Origin: Streptomyces sp. CB01881
GTDB taxonomy: Bacteria; Actinomycetota; Actinomycetes; Streptomycetales; Streptomycetaceae
Direction of reading: 5' to 3'
DNA: 33,876 nucleotides
NCBI RefSeq assembly: GCF_002953255.1
Contig: NZ_CP026498.1
Coordinates: forward strand, 9,525,719-9,559,594
Part shown: in pieces, positions 1 to 13,300 of the stretch
How positions within the stretch are numbered: the first letter of the stretch is position 1
Layout: each line of letters starts with the position of its first letter
The notes under the pieces: generated by a model
Database searches by the model: none
What the model was told of the DNA's origin: nothing
What the model saw: the letters and a program-made list of their open reading frames with translations, nothing else
Made by a program: the position numbers and the translations under genes

Positions 1-835
1 CGCGATCGGGCATCGCGATGTCCGTCCCCGCACCCAGCCGCGTGTACAACGCGGCCAGGCCGGCCTGCAGCACCATGAACAGACTCGCACCCGAACGCCG
101 CGCCAACTCCACGAGGGAGCCGTGCAGTTCGGGAGTCAGCTCCAGGAGGAGCTGGTCACCCCGGTAGCTCGCGACGGCCGGACGCGGCCGGTCGACGGGC
201 AGCGGGAGCCGCTCCGGAAGGTCGGCCAACTGCTCCTTCCAGTAGCCGAGTTGTTCGGCGAAGCGGCTCTGCGGGTCGGCCGGGTCGCCGAGCAACTCGC
301 GCTGCCACAGGGTGTAGTCGGCGTACTGCACCGGCAGCGCGGCCCACTTCGGCCCGCCGCCCCCGCACCTGGCGGCGTACGCCGCGGCCAGGTCGCGCGC
401 CAGGGGGCCGGTGGACCAGCCGTCGCCGGCGATGTGGTGCATCATCACCAGCAGCAGGTGATCCTCCGGCGCGAGCACGAACAGCTCGGCCCGCAGCGGC
501 GGTTCCGTCGCCAGGTCGAACGGCTGCCGGGCCGCCTCGCCCAGCCGCTGCGCCAGCTCGTCCTCACCGACCTCGGCCGTCCGCACCCGCGGCCGGGCCT
601 CGGCCGGGTCCAGGACCTGCTGGCAGGGCACTCCGTCGACCTCGGGGAACACCGTGCGCAGGCTCTCGTGCCGGGCCGAGACATCGGCCAGCGCCTGCTC
701 CAGCGCCGCCCGGTCCAACGTCCCGGAGAGCCGCAGCGCCAGCGGGATGTTGTAGGTGGCGGAGGCGCCCTCCATCCGGTGCAGGAACCAGAGCCGGCGC
801 TGCGCGAAGGACAGCGGCACGGCCTGCGGCCGCCG
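1..835 (-). other. NRPS module 6, N-terminal half of C6 (cut by window edge)
   Basis: The sequence reads PLSFAQRRLWFLHRMEG, RHESLRTVFPEVDG and HHIAGDGWS and continues to GTDIA at the edge. It shows that the line extends beyond five residues. The segment encoding GASLFMVLQAGLAALYTRLG is nearly identical at nucleotide level to C5 of module 5. Confidence 0.8.
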
Positions 836-1334
836 CCGGGCGTCCAGGGCGGGCCGGGCCCGGCCCGCCCCGGCGAGCCTCGCCGCCAGGCCCGCCACGG
901 TCGGCGCCTCGAAGAGGGCGCGCAGCCCGACCTCGACGCCGAGCACGGTGCGCACCCGCGCGACCAGGCGGGTGGCGAGCAGCGAGTGCCCGCCGAGGTC
1001 GAAGAAGCTGTCGTCCGCGCCGACCTCGGTCACGCCGAGCACCTCGGTGAAGAGTTCGGCGAGCAGCTGCTCCTGCGGGGTCCGCGGCCTGCGGCCGCCG
1101 GCGGTGCCACCGCCGGTGAGGTCCGGCACGGGGAGGGCGTGGCGGTCCAGCTTGCCGCTCGGTGTCAGCGGCAGAGCGTCCAGCACGGTGAAGACGGCCG
1201 GTACCAGGTACTCGGGCAGCCGGCCGAGCAGGTGGCCGCGCAGCTGCGCCGGGGTGGGTGCGGTGTCCTGACGCGGGACGACGTAGCCGATGAGCCGGTC
1301 GTCCTGGGCGAGGACGACGGCCCGGGCGACAGTG
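1..1334 (-). CDS. NRPS continuation after the frameshift: end of A5, T5, first half of C6 (partial)
   Basis: Codons in the frame starting at positions congruent to 1 modulo 3 restore normal NRPS sequence directly after the break. The end of A5 reads ARAVVLAQDDRLIGYVVP and then SGKLDRHALP. T5 follows with DDSFFDLGGHSLLATRL near 985. C6 begins with PLSFAQRRLWFLHRMEG near 800 and has HHIAGDGWS near 430. There is no start codon or ribosome binding site at the junction, so this is not a separate gene. Near position 11 the frame is lost again (GTDIA then MPDR, where sister domains read GTDIAIGSPIAGR). It runs off the left edge, so further modules and any thioesterase lie outside the window. Either the gene is a pseudogene or the sequence has indel errors. 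Confidence 0.85.
12..118. repeat. 107-nt perfect direct repeat of 3091-3197 (C5/C6)
   Basis: Bases 12-118 are identical to 3091-3197. The flanking bases 1-11 equal 3075-3085, so the only difference in the first 118 nt is a 5-nt segment (tcccg, 3086-3090) missing at the window edge. Identity continues for 11 nt beyond the mismatch at 119. It lies in equivalent parts of C6 and C5 of the NRPS. Confidence 0.95.
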
Positions 1335-4300
1335 CTCGGCCAGGGCCGCCTCGACCTCGCCGGGCTCGACCCGGAAGCCGCGCACCTTCACCTGCTCGTC
1401 GGCCCGGCCGACGAACTCCAACTGGCCGTCCGCCCTGGTCCGCACCACGTCCCCGGTGCGGTACATCCTGGCACCCGCCGGGCCGAACGGGCAGGCCACG
1501 AACCGCCCGGCCGTCAGGCCCGGCCGGTTCAGGTACCCGCGCGCCAGCCCGGCACCCGCGACGTACAACTCCCCCGGCACACCCGGGGGCACCGGCCGCA
1601 ACCGCTCGTCCAGCACGTACACCCGGGTGTTCGCGACCGGCCGGCCGATGGGCGGCACGCCGGATCCGGGCACGAGCGGGTCGCTCATCGTCGCGGCCAC
1701 CGTCGTCTCCGTCGGGCCGTACGCGTTGACCATCCGCCGGCCCGGCGCCCAGCGCGCCACCAGCTCCGGCGGGCACGCCTCCCCCGCCACCACCAGCGTG
1801 GCGGCCGCGGGCTCGGCGTCGCCCAGCGCGCCCAGCGCCGAGGGCGGCAGGATCACATGCGTGATGCCGAGGCCGTGGTCGGTCAGCGCCTCCAACGGCG
1901 CCTCGGCCGGGGCCAGCACCAGGGTGGCGCCGGTCAGCAGGGCGCTGCAGAGGTCCCAGAACGACGCGTCGAAGCTGGGCGAGGCGAACTGGAGCACCCG
2001 ACTGCCGGCCCCGACGTCGAGCCGCTCGACCTGGGTGACGACCAGGCTCGCCACACCGCCGTGCCCGACCACGACGCCCTTGGGCCGGCCGGTCGAGCCC
2101 GAGGTGTAGATCACGTACGCCGGGTGCCGGGCGTCCAGGGCCACCGCCGGGTCGCCCGCCGGGAAGCCGTCCGCCTCCCGTACCGCCGCGGGGTCGTCGA
2201 CCACCACGACCGGCGAGGCGTCCGCCAGCATCAGGTCGATCCGCGACTGCGGGTACGCCGGGTCCACCGGCAGGTAGGCGGCCCCGGCCTTCAGCGTGCC
2301 GAGGACGGCCACCACCCACTCGACGGACCGCGGCAGTGCCACGGCCACCAGCTGCTCCGGCCTCACTCCGCGCGCGATCAGCGAGTGGGCGAACCGGTTG
2401 GCCATGGCGTCGAGTTGATGGTATGTCACTTCCGTGCGGTCGACCGAGACCAGGGCGACGGCCTCCGGCGCCGCGGCCGCCCGCGCCGCGAACATGGCCG
2501 GCACGCCGCGCTCCCGGACCTCCCGTGCGGTGTCCTCGGCGCCGGCCAGCAGAGCACGGCGCTCCTCCTCGCCGAGCACGTCGAGCGCGCCGATCGGCTT
2601 CCCGGGGTCGGCGGCGGCCTCGGCCAGCAGCCGGACCCAGCGGGTGAACAGCAGCTCGACGGTCCGGCGGTCGAACAGGTCGGTGCTGTACTCGACCATG
2701 CCGGTCAGGCCCGCCGGGGTTCCGTCGGGGCGGCGGTTCTCCGCGAGGCTGAAGGTCAGATCGAGCCGTGAGGTCCCGGTCGGGACCGCGAGTCCGGAGA
2801 CCTCCAGTCCGGGCAGGGCGAAGTCGCCGCCCGGCGCGTTCTGCACGGCCAGCATGGTCTGGAACAGCGGGTGGTAGGCCAGCGAGCGGGACGGGTTCAC
2901 CACCTCCACCAGGTGCTCGAACGGCACGTCCTGGTGCGCGTAGGCGGCGAGCGCCGTCTCCCGCACCCGGCCCAGCAGTTCGGCGAAGCCCGGATCACCA
3001 CTGGTGTCCGTGCGCAGCACCAGGGTGTTGACGAAGAACCCGACCAGCTCGTCCAGCGCCTCGTCGGTACGGCCCGCGATCGGGCTCCCGATCGCGATGT
3101 CCGTCCCCGCACCCAGCCGCGTGTACAACGCGGCCAGGCCGGCCTGCAGCACCATGAACAGACTCGCACCCGAACGCCGCGCCAACTCCACGAGGGAACC
3201 GTGCAGTTCCGCGTCGATGCGGACGTCGAGCCAGTCGCCGGCGTAGGACGCCGCCGCCGGGCGGGGCCGGTCGACCGGCAGCCGCAGCTGCTCGGGCAGT
3301 CCGGTCAGCGCCTCGGCCCAGTAGCCGACCTGGCGGGCGAAGACGCTGTCCGCGTCCGACTCCTCACCGAGGATCTCGTGCTGCCACAGCGTGTAGTCGG
3401 CGTAACTCACCGGCAGCGCCGCCCAGTCGGGCGTCCCGCCGCTCCTGCGGCTGGTGTACGCGGTGGCGAGGTCGCGCGACAGCGGGCCGAGCGACCAGCC
3501 GTCGCCCGCGATGTGGTGCATCACCACCAGCAGCACGTGCTCGTCCGGCGCGATCGCGAACAGCTCGGCGCGCAGGGGCACTTCGGCGGTCAGGTCGAAG
3601 CCGCGCACCGCCGCCTCGCGCAGCAGGGCCGGTACCTCCGCCGCACCGGCTGCGCGCACCGTCAGCGGGACGGCCACCTCGGCCGCGTCCATGACCCGCT
3701 GGTGCGGGACGCCCGCGGTGTGCGGGAAGACCGTGCGCAGCGTCTCGTGCCGGGCCATCACGTCCGCCAGCGCGGCGCCGAGGGCCTCCCGGTCGAGGTC
3801 GCCGGACAGCCGCAGGGCCAGCGGCATGTGGTAGGTGGCGCTCGGCGCCCCGAACTGCTGGAGGAACCAGAGCCGGCGCTGCCCGTAGGAGAGCGGCATG
3901 GGCTCGCGGCGCGGCATGGGCAGCAGCGCCTGCCGGGCCGCCCCGGCCTCGGCCAGCCGGACGGCGAGGCCGGCCGGTGTCGGGGTCCGGAACAGGTCGC
4001 GCAGCTCCAGCTCGACCCCGAGGGTCGCCCGGACCCGCGACACCAGCCGGGTGGCGAGCAGGGAGTGCCCGCCGAGGTCGAAGAAGTCGTCCTCGACCCC
4101 GGCCCGCGGCAGGCCCAGCACCTCGGCGAACAGCTCGCAGAGGATCTGCTCCTGCGGGGTGCGCGGCGCCCGGCCGCTCGTCGTGCCCGTCGGCTCGGGT
4201 GCGGGCAGCGCGGCGCGGTCCAGCTTGCCGTTGGGCGTCAGCGGCAGTGCGTCGAGCAGCACGAACGCGGACGGCACCAGGTAGTCGGGCAGCCGGTCGC

Positions 4301-7300
4301 GCAGGTGCGCCGACAGCGCCGCCGCGGTCGCCCCGCTCCCGGCCAGGGGGACGACGTACGCGACGATCCGGTCCTCGCGGGCGAGTACCGCGACCTGGGC
4401 GACGCCCGGGTGCGCGGTCAGCTCGGCCTCGATCTCGCCCGGCTCGACCCGGAACCCGCGCACCTTCACCTGGTGGTCGACCCGGCCGGCGAACTCCAGC
4501 TCGCCGTCGGCGCGCCAGCGCACCAGGTCCCCGGTGCGGTACATCTGCGCGCCGGCCGGACCGTACGGGTCGGCGACGAAGCGCCCGGCGGTCAGGCCGG
4601 GCCGGTTCAGGTAGCCACGGGCGAGCCCCGCCCCGGCCAGGTACAGCTCGCCCAGCACACCGGGGGCGACCGGCCGCAGCGCCGAATCCAGCACGTACGC
4701 CCGGCAGTTGGCGATCGGCCGGCCGATCGGCACCGGCAGCGGGCAGTGCGCCGGGTCGGCCGGCAGCGGGTAGGCGGTGATCACATGGGTCTCGGCGGGA
4801 CCGTAGTGGTTGTGCAGGACCCGGCCCGGCCGGCGGGCCTGGAAGCGGCGCAGGGCAGAGCCGAGCCGCATCGCCTCGCCGGCCTGGGCGACCAGCCGCA
4901 GGTGCGGCAGCTCCAGCCCGGCCTCCTCGGCGGCCTCGGCCAGCGCCTCGACCACCAGGTTGGGCGCGAACAGCTCTCCCACCTCGTGCCGGTCCAGCCA
5001 GTGCGCGAACAGCTCGGCGCTGCGGCGCTGCTCCTCGGTCGGCACCACCAGGGTCTTGCCGTACAGCAGCGCGGAGAGCACCTCCTGCACCGAGACGTCG
5101 AAGCTGATCGCGGTGAACTGCGCGGTGCGCGTGCCCACTTCGCCGCCGACGGCCCTGTGGTGCCACTCCAGCAGGTTCAGCAGCCCGGCGGCGGGCATCA
5201 CCACGGCCTTGGGCCGGCCGGTGGAACCGGAGGTGTAGATGACGTACGCCGGGTGCCGCCCGTCCACGGCGACGACGGGATCGGTCTCCGGCTGCTCGTC
5301 GGCGGGTGTGACGGCCGCGAGGTCGTCGAGCACGACGGCCGGCCGGGCGTCCTGAAGCATGTACGCGATGCGGGCGGCCGGATAGTCCGGGTCGACCGGC
5401 AGGTACGCCGCCCCCGCCTTGAGCACCGCGAGGACGGCGACCACCAGCTCGGCCGAGCGCGGCAGCCGCAGCGCGACGACCTGCTCCGGCCCCACACCGC
5501 GCGCGATCAGCGCGTGGGCCAGGCGGTTGGCCCGGCGGTTCAGCTCCCGGTACGTCACCGCGGTGTCCTCGAACACCACCGCCTCGGCCTCCGGGACCGC
5601 CCGGACCTGCGCCTCGAACAGCGCCGGCAGCGTGGTGACGGGCACCGGGTGGGCGGTGTCGTTGCGCGCGACCAGCAGCTCGTGCCGCTCCTCGGCGGTG
5701 AGGACGTCGACCCGGCTCAGCGGCCGGTCCGGCTCGGCGACCACCGCCGCCAGCAGCCGCAGCCACCGGGCCACCAGCGCCTCCACCGTGGCATGGTCGA
5801 ACAGGTCGGTGCTGTACTCGACCCGCCCGACGATGCCCCCGGCCGACCCGCCGGCGCCGCCGCGCTCCAGCAGGTGGAAACCGAGGTCGAACATCGCCGT
5901 CGGCGTGCGCACCGGCACGATCTCGGCGGCCAGGCCGCTCAGCGCGAACTCGGTGCGGGGCACGTTCTGCAGCGCGAGCAGCACCTGGAACAGCGGCTGG
6001 CGGGCGAGCGACCGGGACGGGTTGAGGGCCTCGACGAGGTGCTCGAACGGCAGGTCCTGGTGCGCGTACGCGCCGAGCGCGCCCTCCCGGACCCGGACCA
6101 GCAGCTCGGCGAAGGACGGATCGCCGCTCGTGTCCGTACGCAGGACCAGGGTATTGACGAAGAACCCGACCAGGTCGTCCAGCGCCTGGTCCGTCCGGCC
6201 GGCGATCAGGCTGCCGACCGGGATGTCCGTGCCCGCGCCGAGCTTGTCCAGCAGCGATGCCAGCGCGGCCTGCAGCACCATGTACACGCTGGCGCCGTGC
6301 TCCCGGCCCAGGGCCACCAGCGCGCCGTGCAGCTCCGGGTCCAGGTCGACCGTCAGGTGGCCGCCGCGGTAGGAGGTGGTCGCCGGGCGGGGCCGGTCGG
6401 CGGGCAGCCGGATCTGCTCGGGAAGGCCGGCCAGCCGCTCCGTCCAGTAGGCCGACTGCCGGGCGGACGGGCTCGCGGGATCGGCGAGGTCCCCGAGCAG
6501 CCGGTCGTGCCACAGGGTGTAGTCGGCGTACTGCACGGGCAGTGGCGCCCACCGCGGCTCCTCGCCCTGGCGGCGCGCCGCGTACGCGGTGGCCAGGTCG
6601 GCGGCCAGCGGGCCCAGCGACCAGCCGTCACCGGCGATGTGGTGCACCACCAGGAGCAGCACGTGCTCCTCCGCCGATTGCTCGAACACCTCGGCACGCA
6701 GCGGTGGTTCGGCGGCGAGGTCGAATCCGCGCGCCGCGGCCCCGGCCAGCAGGGCGGGCAGCTCCGCCTCATCCACGGGGGTGACCGGCAGCTCAGGCCG
6801 CACCTCCCCGGCGGCCAGCACCTGCTGGTACGGCACGCCGTCGACCGCGGGGAAGACCGTGCGCAGGGTCTCGTGCCGGTCGACGACGTCGCCGAGCGCC
6901 GCCTCCAGGGCCGCCGGATCCAGCGGCCCGGAGAGCCGCCACGCCAGCGGGATGTTGTAGATCGGCCCGGCGCCCTCCAGCTGGTGCAGGAACCAGAGCC
7001 TGCGCTGGGCGGACGACAGCGGGACAAGCTCGGGCCGCTCGGCCCGCTCCAGGGCGAGCCGGGCCCGGCCGGCGCCGCCCAGTCCGGCGGCCAGCCCGGC
7101 CACCGTCGGGCTGCGGAACAGGGTGTGCAGCGCCAGTTCCCGGCCCAGGGTCGCGCGGACCCGGGCCACCAGCCGGGTGGCCAGCAGGGAGTGTCCGCCC
7201 AGGTCGAAGAAGTCGTCGTCGAGGCCGACCTGCGGCAGGCCCAGCACCTCGGCGAACAGCCCGGCCAGCACCTGCTCCTGGGAGGTGCGCGGCGCCCGGG

Positions 7301-10300
7301 CGCCCCGCGACACGGTGAACTCGGGCTCGGGCAGGGCGCGCCGGTCGAGCTTGCCGTTGGTGTTCAGCGGCAGGGCGTCGAGGGAGACGAAAGCGGCGGG
7401 CACCATGTAGTCCGGCAGCCGCTCGCGCAGGTGCGCCCGCAGCTCCTCCGGCCGCGGCTCCGCCCCGGCGGCGGGCACCAGGTAGGCGACCAGACGGGTG
7501 TCCTGCGCCCGGTCCTTCCGAGCGGTCACCGCGACCTGGCCGACCTGCGGGTGTTCGGCGAGCGCGGTCTCGATCTCGCCGAGCTCGATCCGGAAGCCGC
7601 GCACCTTGACCTGGTCGTCGGCGCGGCCGACGTACTCCAGCTGACCGTCGGGACGCCGGCGCACCAGGTCCCCGGTGCGGTACATCCTGGCGCCCGCTGG
7701 TCCGAACGGACAGGCGACGAACCGTGCGGCGGAGAGCCCGGGCCGGTTCAGGTAGCCGCGGGCCAGGCCCGGGCCGGCGAGGTACAGCTCCCCGGTCACG
7801 CCGGGCGCCACCAGGCCCAGCCGCTGGTCCAGCACGTACCCACGGAGCCCGGCGACGGCACGGCCGATCGGCGGCACACCGGAGCCGGGCGTCAGCAGCT
7901 CGCTGATCGTCGCGACGACCGTGGTCTCGGTCGGACCGTACGCGTTGATCATCCGCCGTCCCGGCGCCCAGCGCGTCACCAGCTCCGGCGGGCAGGCCTC
8001 GCCCGCCACCGCCAGCGTCGGCACGTCCACCGCCTCCGGCGACAGCGCGGCCAGCACCGACGGCGGCACGGTCGCGTGGGTGAGCGCGAGGCCCGGACCG
8101 GTCAGCGCCGCGACCGGCTCGGCCGCGGGCGCGAGCACCAGGGTGGCGCCGGTGGACAGGGCGCCGAGGACGTCCCACAGGGAGACGTCGAAGCTGGGCG
8201 AGGAGAACTGGAGCACCCGGCTTCCGGCACCGATGCCGAGCCGGTCGGCCTGCGCGGCCACCATGGCCGGCACGCCCGCGTGGCTCACCACCACGCCCTT
8301 GGGCCGTCCGGTGGAGCCGGAGGTGTAGATCACGTACGCCGCGTTCCGGGCGTCCACCGCGACGACCGGGTCGGTCTGCGGCCACTCCGGTGCCACGGCC
8401 GCCCCGGCGACCGTCGCCGGGTCGTCGACCACCACGCTCGGCCGGGCGTCCTCCAGCATGAAGCTGATCCGCGACTGCGGGTACGCCGGGTCCACGGGCA
8501 GGTAGGCGGCGCCCGCCTTCAGCACGCCCAGGACCGCCACGACGAACTCCGCCGACCGCGGCAGCGCGACCGCCACCAGCTGCTCCGGCCCCACGCCGCA
8601 GGCGATCAGCGAGTGAGCGAACCGGTTGGCCCGGGCGTTGAGCTGACGATACGTCAGCCGGGTGTCCGTGGAGTCCAGCGCGACGGCCTCCGGAGTGGCC
8701 GCCACCTGCGCCGCGAACGCCTCCAGCAGGCTGCCGGTCGCCCCCCTGCCCTCGGCGGCGGGCAGCAGCTCGCGGCGCTCCTCGGCGGACAGCAGGTCGA
8801 GACGGCCGAGCCGCCGGCCCGGGTCGGCGACGGCCGCGGTCAGCAGTCGCACCAGGCGCGCGACCATCGTCTCCACGGTGCCCCGGTCGTACAGGTCGCT
8901 CGCGAACTGGACGGACGCGTCGATCCCGGCCGGTGATCCGTCCTCGGCCTGCCGCTCGGCCAGCGAGAGGACCAGGTCGAACTTGGACGTGGTGGCACTC
9001 AGTTCCAGCTCGGCGACCCGCAGGCCGGGCGGGGCGAACTCGGCCCGGGCGTTGTTCTGCAGCACCAGCATGACCTGGAACAGCGGGTGGTGGGAGAGCG
9101 ACCGGGACGGGTTGAGGGCCTCGACCAGGTACTCGAACGGCAGGTCCTGGTGCGCGTACCCGGCGAGCGCGGCCTCCCGCACCCGGCCGAGCAGTTCGGT
9201 GAAGGTCGGGTCGCCCGAGGTGTCGGTGCGCAGCACCAGGGTGTTCACGAAGAAGCCGACCAGGTCGTCCACGGCCTCGTCGGTCCGCCCGGCGGTGAGG
9301 CTGCCGACCGGGACGTCCTCGCCCGCGCCGAGCCTGCTCAGCAGGGCCGCCAGCCCGGCCTGCAGCACCATGAACAGACTGGTGCCGTTGGTGCGGGCGA
9401 GCTCGCGCAGACCACGGTGCAGCTCGGCGTCCAGCCCGGCCCGCACGTGGCCGCCCCGGTGCGAGGCGACCGCCGGGCGGGTCCGGTCGGCGGGCAGCTG
9501 GATCTGCTCGGGCAGCCCGGCCAGCTGCCGGGTCCAGTAGGCCGCCTGGCCGGCGAACAGGCTGTCGCTGTCGGTGGCCTCGCCGAGCAGTTCGTGCTGC
9601 CACAGGGTGTAGTCGGCGTACTGCACCGGCAGCGGCTCCCGCCGCGGCTCCTCGCCCCGGCAGCGGGCCGCGTAGGCCGCGGTGAGGTCGGCGGCCAGCG
9701 GGCCGAGCGACCAGCCGTCACCCGCGATGTGGTGGAGCACCAGCAGCAGCACGTGCTCGTCCGGCGCCAGCTCGAACAGCTCGGCGTGCAGCGGGAGTTC
9801 GGTCGCCAGGTCGAAGCGGTGGGCCTGCGCCGCCGTGAGCAGCCCGGCGAGCTCGGCCTCGGTGGCCCTGCGGACGGACGGCCCCGGGCGGACCGCCGCG
9901 ACGTCCAGCACCTGCTGGTACGGCACGCCGTCCACCGTCGGGAACACGGTGCGCAGGCTCTCGTGCCGGGCCACCGTGTCCGTCAGGGCCGCGTTCAGCG
10001 CCTCGCGGTCGAGCGGGCCGGACAGCCGCCAAGCCAGCGGGATGTTGTAGTTGCCGCTGGCGCCCTCCAGCTGGTGGAGGAACCACAGCCGGCGCTGCGC
10101 GAACGACAGCGGGATCCGCTCGGGCCGCCGGTACGGTGCCAGCGCGGCCTGGGCCGGTCCGGCCGCCACCAGGGCGGCGGCCAGTCCGGCCGGGGTCGGC
10201 GCCTCGAACAGGGTGCGCAGCGGCATCTCCACGCCGAGGGTGGCGCGGATCCGGGCGGCCAGGCGGGTGGCGAGCAGGGAGTGTCCGCCCAGGTCGAAGA

Positions 10301-13300
10301 AGCCGTCCTCGACTCCTGCCGATGCCGTGCCGAGGATCTCGGCGAACAGTTCGCAGAGGATCTGCTCCTGCGGGGTGCGCGGCGCGCGGCCGGTGGCCGC
10401 GGGGGCGAGGTCGGGGGCGGGCAGGGCGCGCCGGTCGAGCTTGCCGTTGGTGGTCAGCGGCAGGGCGTCCAGCACGACGAACGCCGATGGCACCATGTGC
10501 TGCGGCAGTCGCTCGGCGAGGTGTCCGCGCAGGTCGGCCGGGCTGGGTGCGGTGCCCGGGGCCGGTACCAGGTAGGCGACCAGGCGGGTGTCGTCGGCGC
10601 GGTCCTGCCGGGCCAGGACGGCGACCTGGGCGAGGCCGGGGTGCGCGGCCAGGGCCGCCTCGATCTCGCCGAGTTCGATCCGGAAGCCGCGTACCTTCAC
10701 CTGCTGGTCGGCCCGGCCGACGTAGCGCAGGCCACCGTCGGTGGCGCGGCGCACCACGTCGCCGCTGCGGTACATCCGAAAGCCGGCCGGTCCGAACGGG
10801 TCCGCCACGAACCGTCCGGCGGTCAGGGCGGGCCGGTTCAGGTAGCCGCGGGCCAGGCCGGGGCCCGCGACGTACAGTTCGCCCGCGACGCCCGGGGCGA
10901 CCGGGCGCAGGTGGTCGTCGAGCACGTACGTCCGCAGGTCCGGCAGGGCCGTGCCGATCTGCCCGGCCGCGGTGCCGGAGCGGCCGAGCGCCGCGTACGT
11001 GACGTGCACCGTGGTCTCGGTGATGCCGTACATGTTGACCAGCCGCGGCGCGTCCTCCGCGTGCCGCTCGTACCAGTCCGCGAGCCGGGCGTGTTCCAGT
11101 GCCTCGCCGCCGAACACCACCGTGCGCAGGGCGAGTTCACGCGGGTGCTCGGCGTCGGCCTGCATCAGCTGGTAGAAGGCGGAGGGCGTCTGGTTGAGCA
11201 CCGTGACCCGCTCGCGGGCGAGGAGTTCCAGGAGGCGGCCGGGCGAGCGGCTGGTCTCGTGGTCCACGACCACCAGGCGGCCGCCGTGCAGCAGCGCGCC
11301 CCACAGCTCCCAGACCGAGAAGTCGAAGGCGTAGGAGTGGAAGAGCGTCCACACGTCGTCGGCGCGGAAGCGGAACAGCTCCCGGGTGGTCTCGAACAGG
11401 CGCACCACGTTGCGGTGCGGGACCACGACGCCCTTGGGGTTGCCGGTGGAGCCGGAGGTGTGGATGACGTAGGCGGCGTGGCCGGGATCGACGGTGACCC
11501 CCGGGTCCGTGCCCGGCATGCCGTCCAGGTCGACGGCGTCCAGCGGCAGCCGCTCCACCCGGTCCGCGCCCGGCAGGTCCCCGGTCCGGCTCGTCGTCAC
11601 GAGCAGCGCGGGCCGGGTGTCCTGGAGCAGGTAGGCGATCCGGGCCGCCGGGTACGCCGGGTCCACCGGCACGTACGCGCCGCCGGCCTTGAGCACCGCG
11701 AGCACGGCCACGACCAGCTCGGCCGAGCGCGGCAGGGCCAGCGCCACCAGCTGCTCCGGGCCCACGCCCCGGTCGATCAGCGCGTGCGCGAGCCGGTTGG
11801 CGCGGACGTTCAACTCGCCGTACGTCAGGGTGGTTTCGCCGTCCGTGAGGGCGGCCGCGGCCGGGTCCGCCCGGACCTGCCGCTCGAACAGCGCGGTCAG
11901 GCTGCTCTCCGGCAGTTCCCCGGTCCGGTCGGCCTCGGCCGGCAGCAGCGCGCGGAGCTCCTCGGCGGACAGCACGTCCACCCGGCCGATGCGCCGGCCG
12001 GGGTCGGCGACGACCGCCCGCAGCAGCCGTAGCCAGCGCTCGACGATCCCGGCGGCGGTGTCCTCGTCGAACAGGTCGGTGCTGTACTCCAGGACGCCCG
12101 ACAGCCCTTCGCCGGCCGGTTGTTCGGCCAGGATGAAGGTCAGGTCGCACTTGGCCGTCCCGGTGGGCACCAGGCCGGTCGTCACCCGCAATCCCGGCAG
12201 GTCGAACGCGCCGAGCGGCGCGTTCTGCAGCGCCAGCATGGTCTGGAACAGCGGGTGGTGGGCCAGCGTCCGGGTCGGGTTCAGCGCCTCCACCAGGTGC
12301 TCGAACGGCACGTCCTGGTGCGCGTACGCGGCCAGCGCGTCGGAGCGCACCCGGCCCAGCAGCTCGGTGAAGGTCGGGTCGCCGGACAGGTCGGTGCGCA
12401 GCACCAGGGTGTTGACGAAGAAGCCGACCAGGTCGTCCACGGCCTCGTCGGTGCGCCCGGCGATCGGGGTGCCGATCGGGACGTCGCTGCCCGCACCGAG
12501 CTTGCCCAGCAGGGCGGCCAGCCCGGCCTGCAGCACCATGAAGAGGCTGGCGCCGCCGTCGCGGGCGAGCGCGCGCAGGCCCCGGTGCAGCTCGGCGTCG
12601 ATCCGCACCGGGACCTGGGCGCCCCGGTAGGACATCGCGGCCGGCCGGGGCCGGTCGAAGGGCAGCTCGACCTGCTCCGGGAGGTTCGCCAACTCCTGGG
12701 ACCAGTAGGCGAGTTGGCCGTTCAGCAGGCTGTCCGGGTCCGCGTCGTCGCCCAGCAGCTCCTGCTGCCAGAGGCTGTAGTCGGCGTACTGGACGGGCAG
12801 TTGCGCCCACTCGGGCTTCCCGCCGGCCGCGCGGGCCGCGTACGCGGTGGTGAGGTCCCGGGAGAGCGGGGCCATCGACCAGCCGTCACCGGCGATGTGG
12901 TGGACCACCAGCAGCAGTACGTGCTCGTCGGCGGCCGTCTCGAACAGCTCGGCGCGCAGCGGCGGTTCCACCGCGAGGTCGAAGCCGTACCGGGCCGCCT
13001 CGGCCAGCCGGTCCGGCAGCGCGTCGGGGCCGGTCTCGGTCACCCGCAGCCGGGGCTGGGCCTCGTCGGGGTCCAGCACCCGCTGGCAGGGCACGCCGTC
13101 GACGGCGGGGAAGACGGTGCGCAGGCTCTCGTGCCGCTCGACCACGTCCGCCAGGGCCTGTTCCAGCGCCCTGCGGTCCAGGCCGCCCGACAGCCGCAGC
13201 TCCACCGGCATGTTGTAGGTGGCGCTCGGGCCGTCCATCCGGTGCAGGAACCAGAGCCGGCGTTGCGCGTGGGACAGCGGCACCGTCTCGGTGCGCTCGC

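Noticed and set aside
2871..8936. Very long open frame on the plus strand opposite the NRPS (also 9087-12032 and 14304-19337)
   Set aside because: Antisense shadow of GC-biased NRPS codons: low complexity, Gln/Arg/Gly-rich, no family motifs, repeats with the module period.
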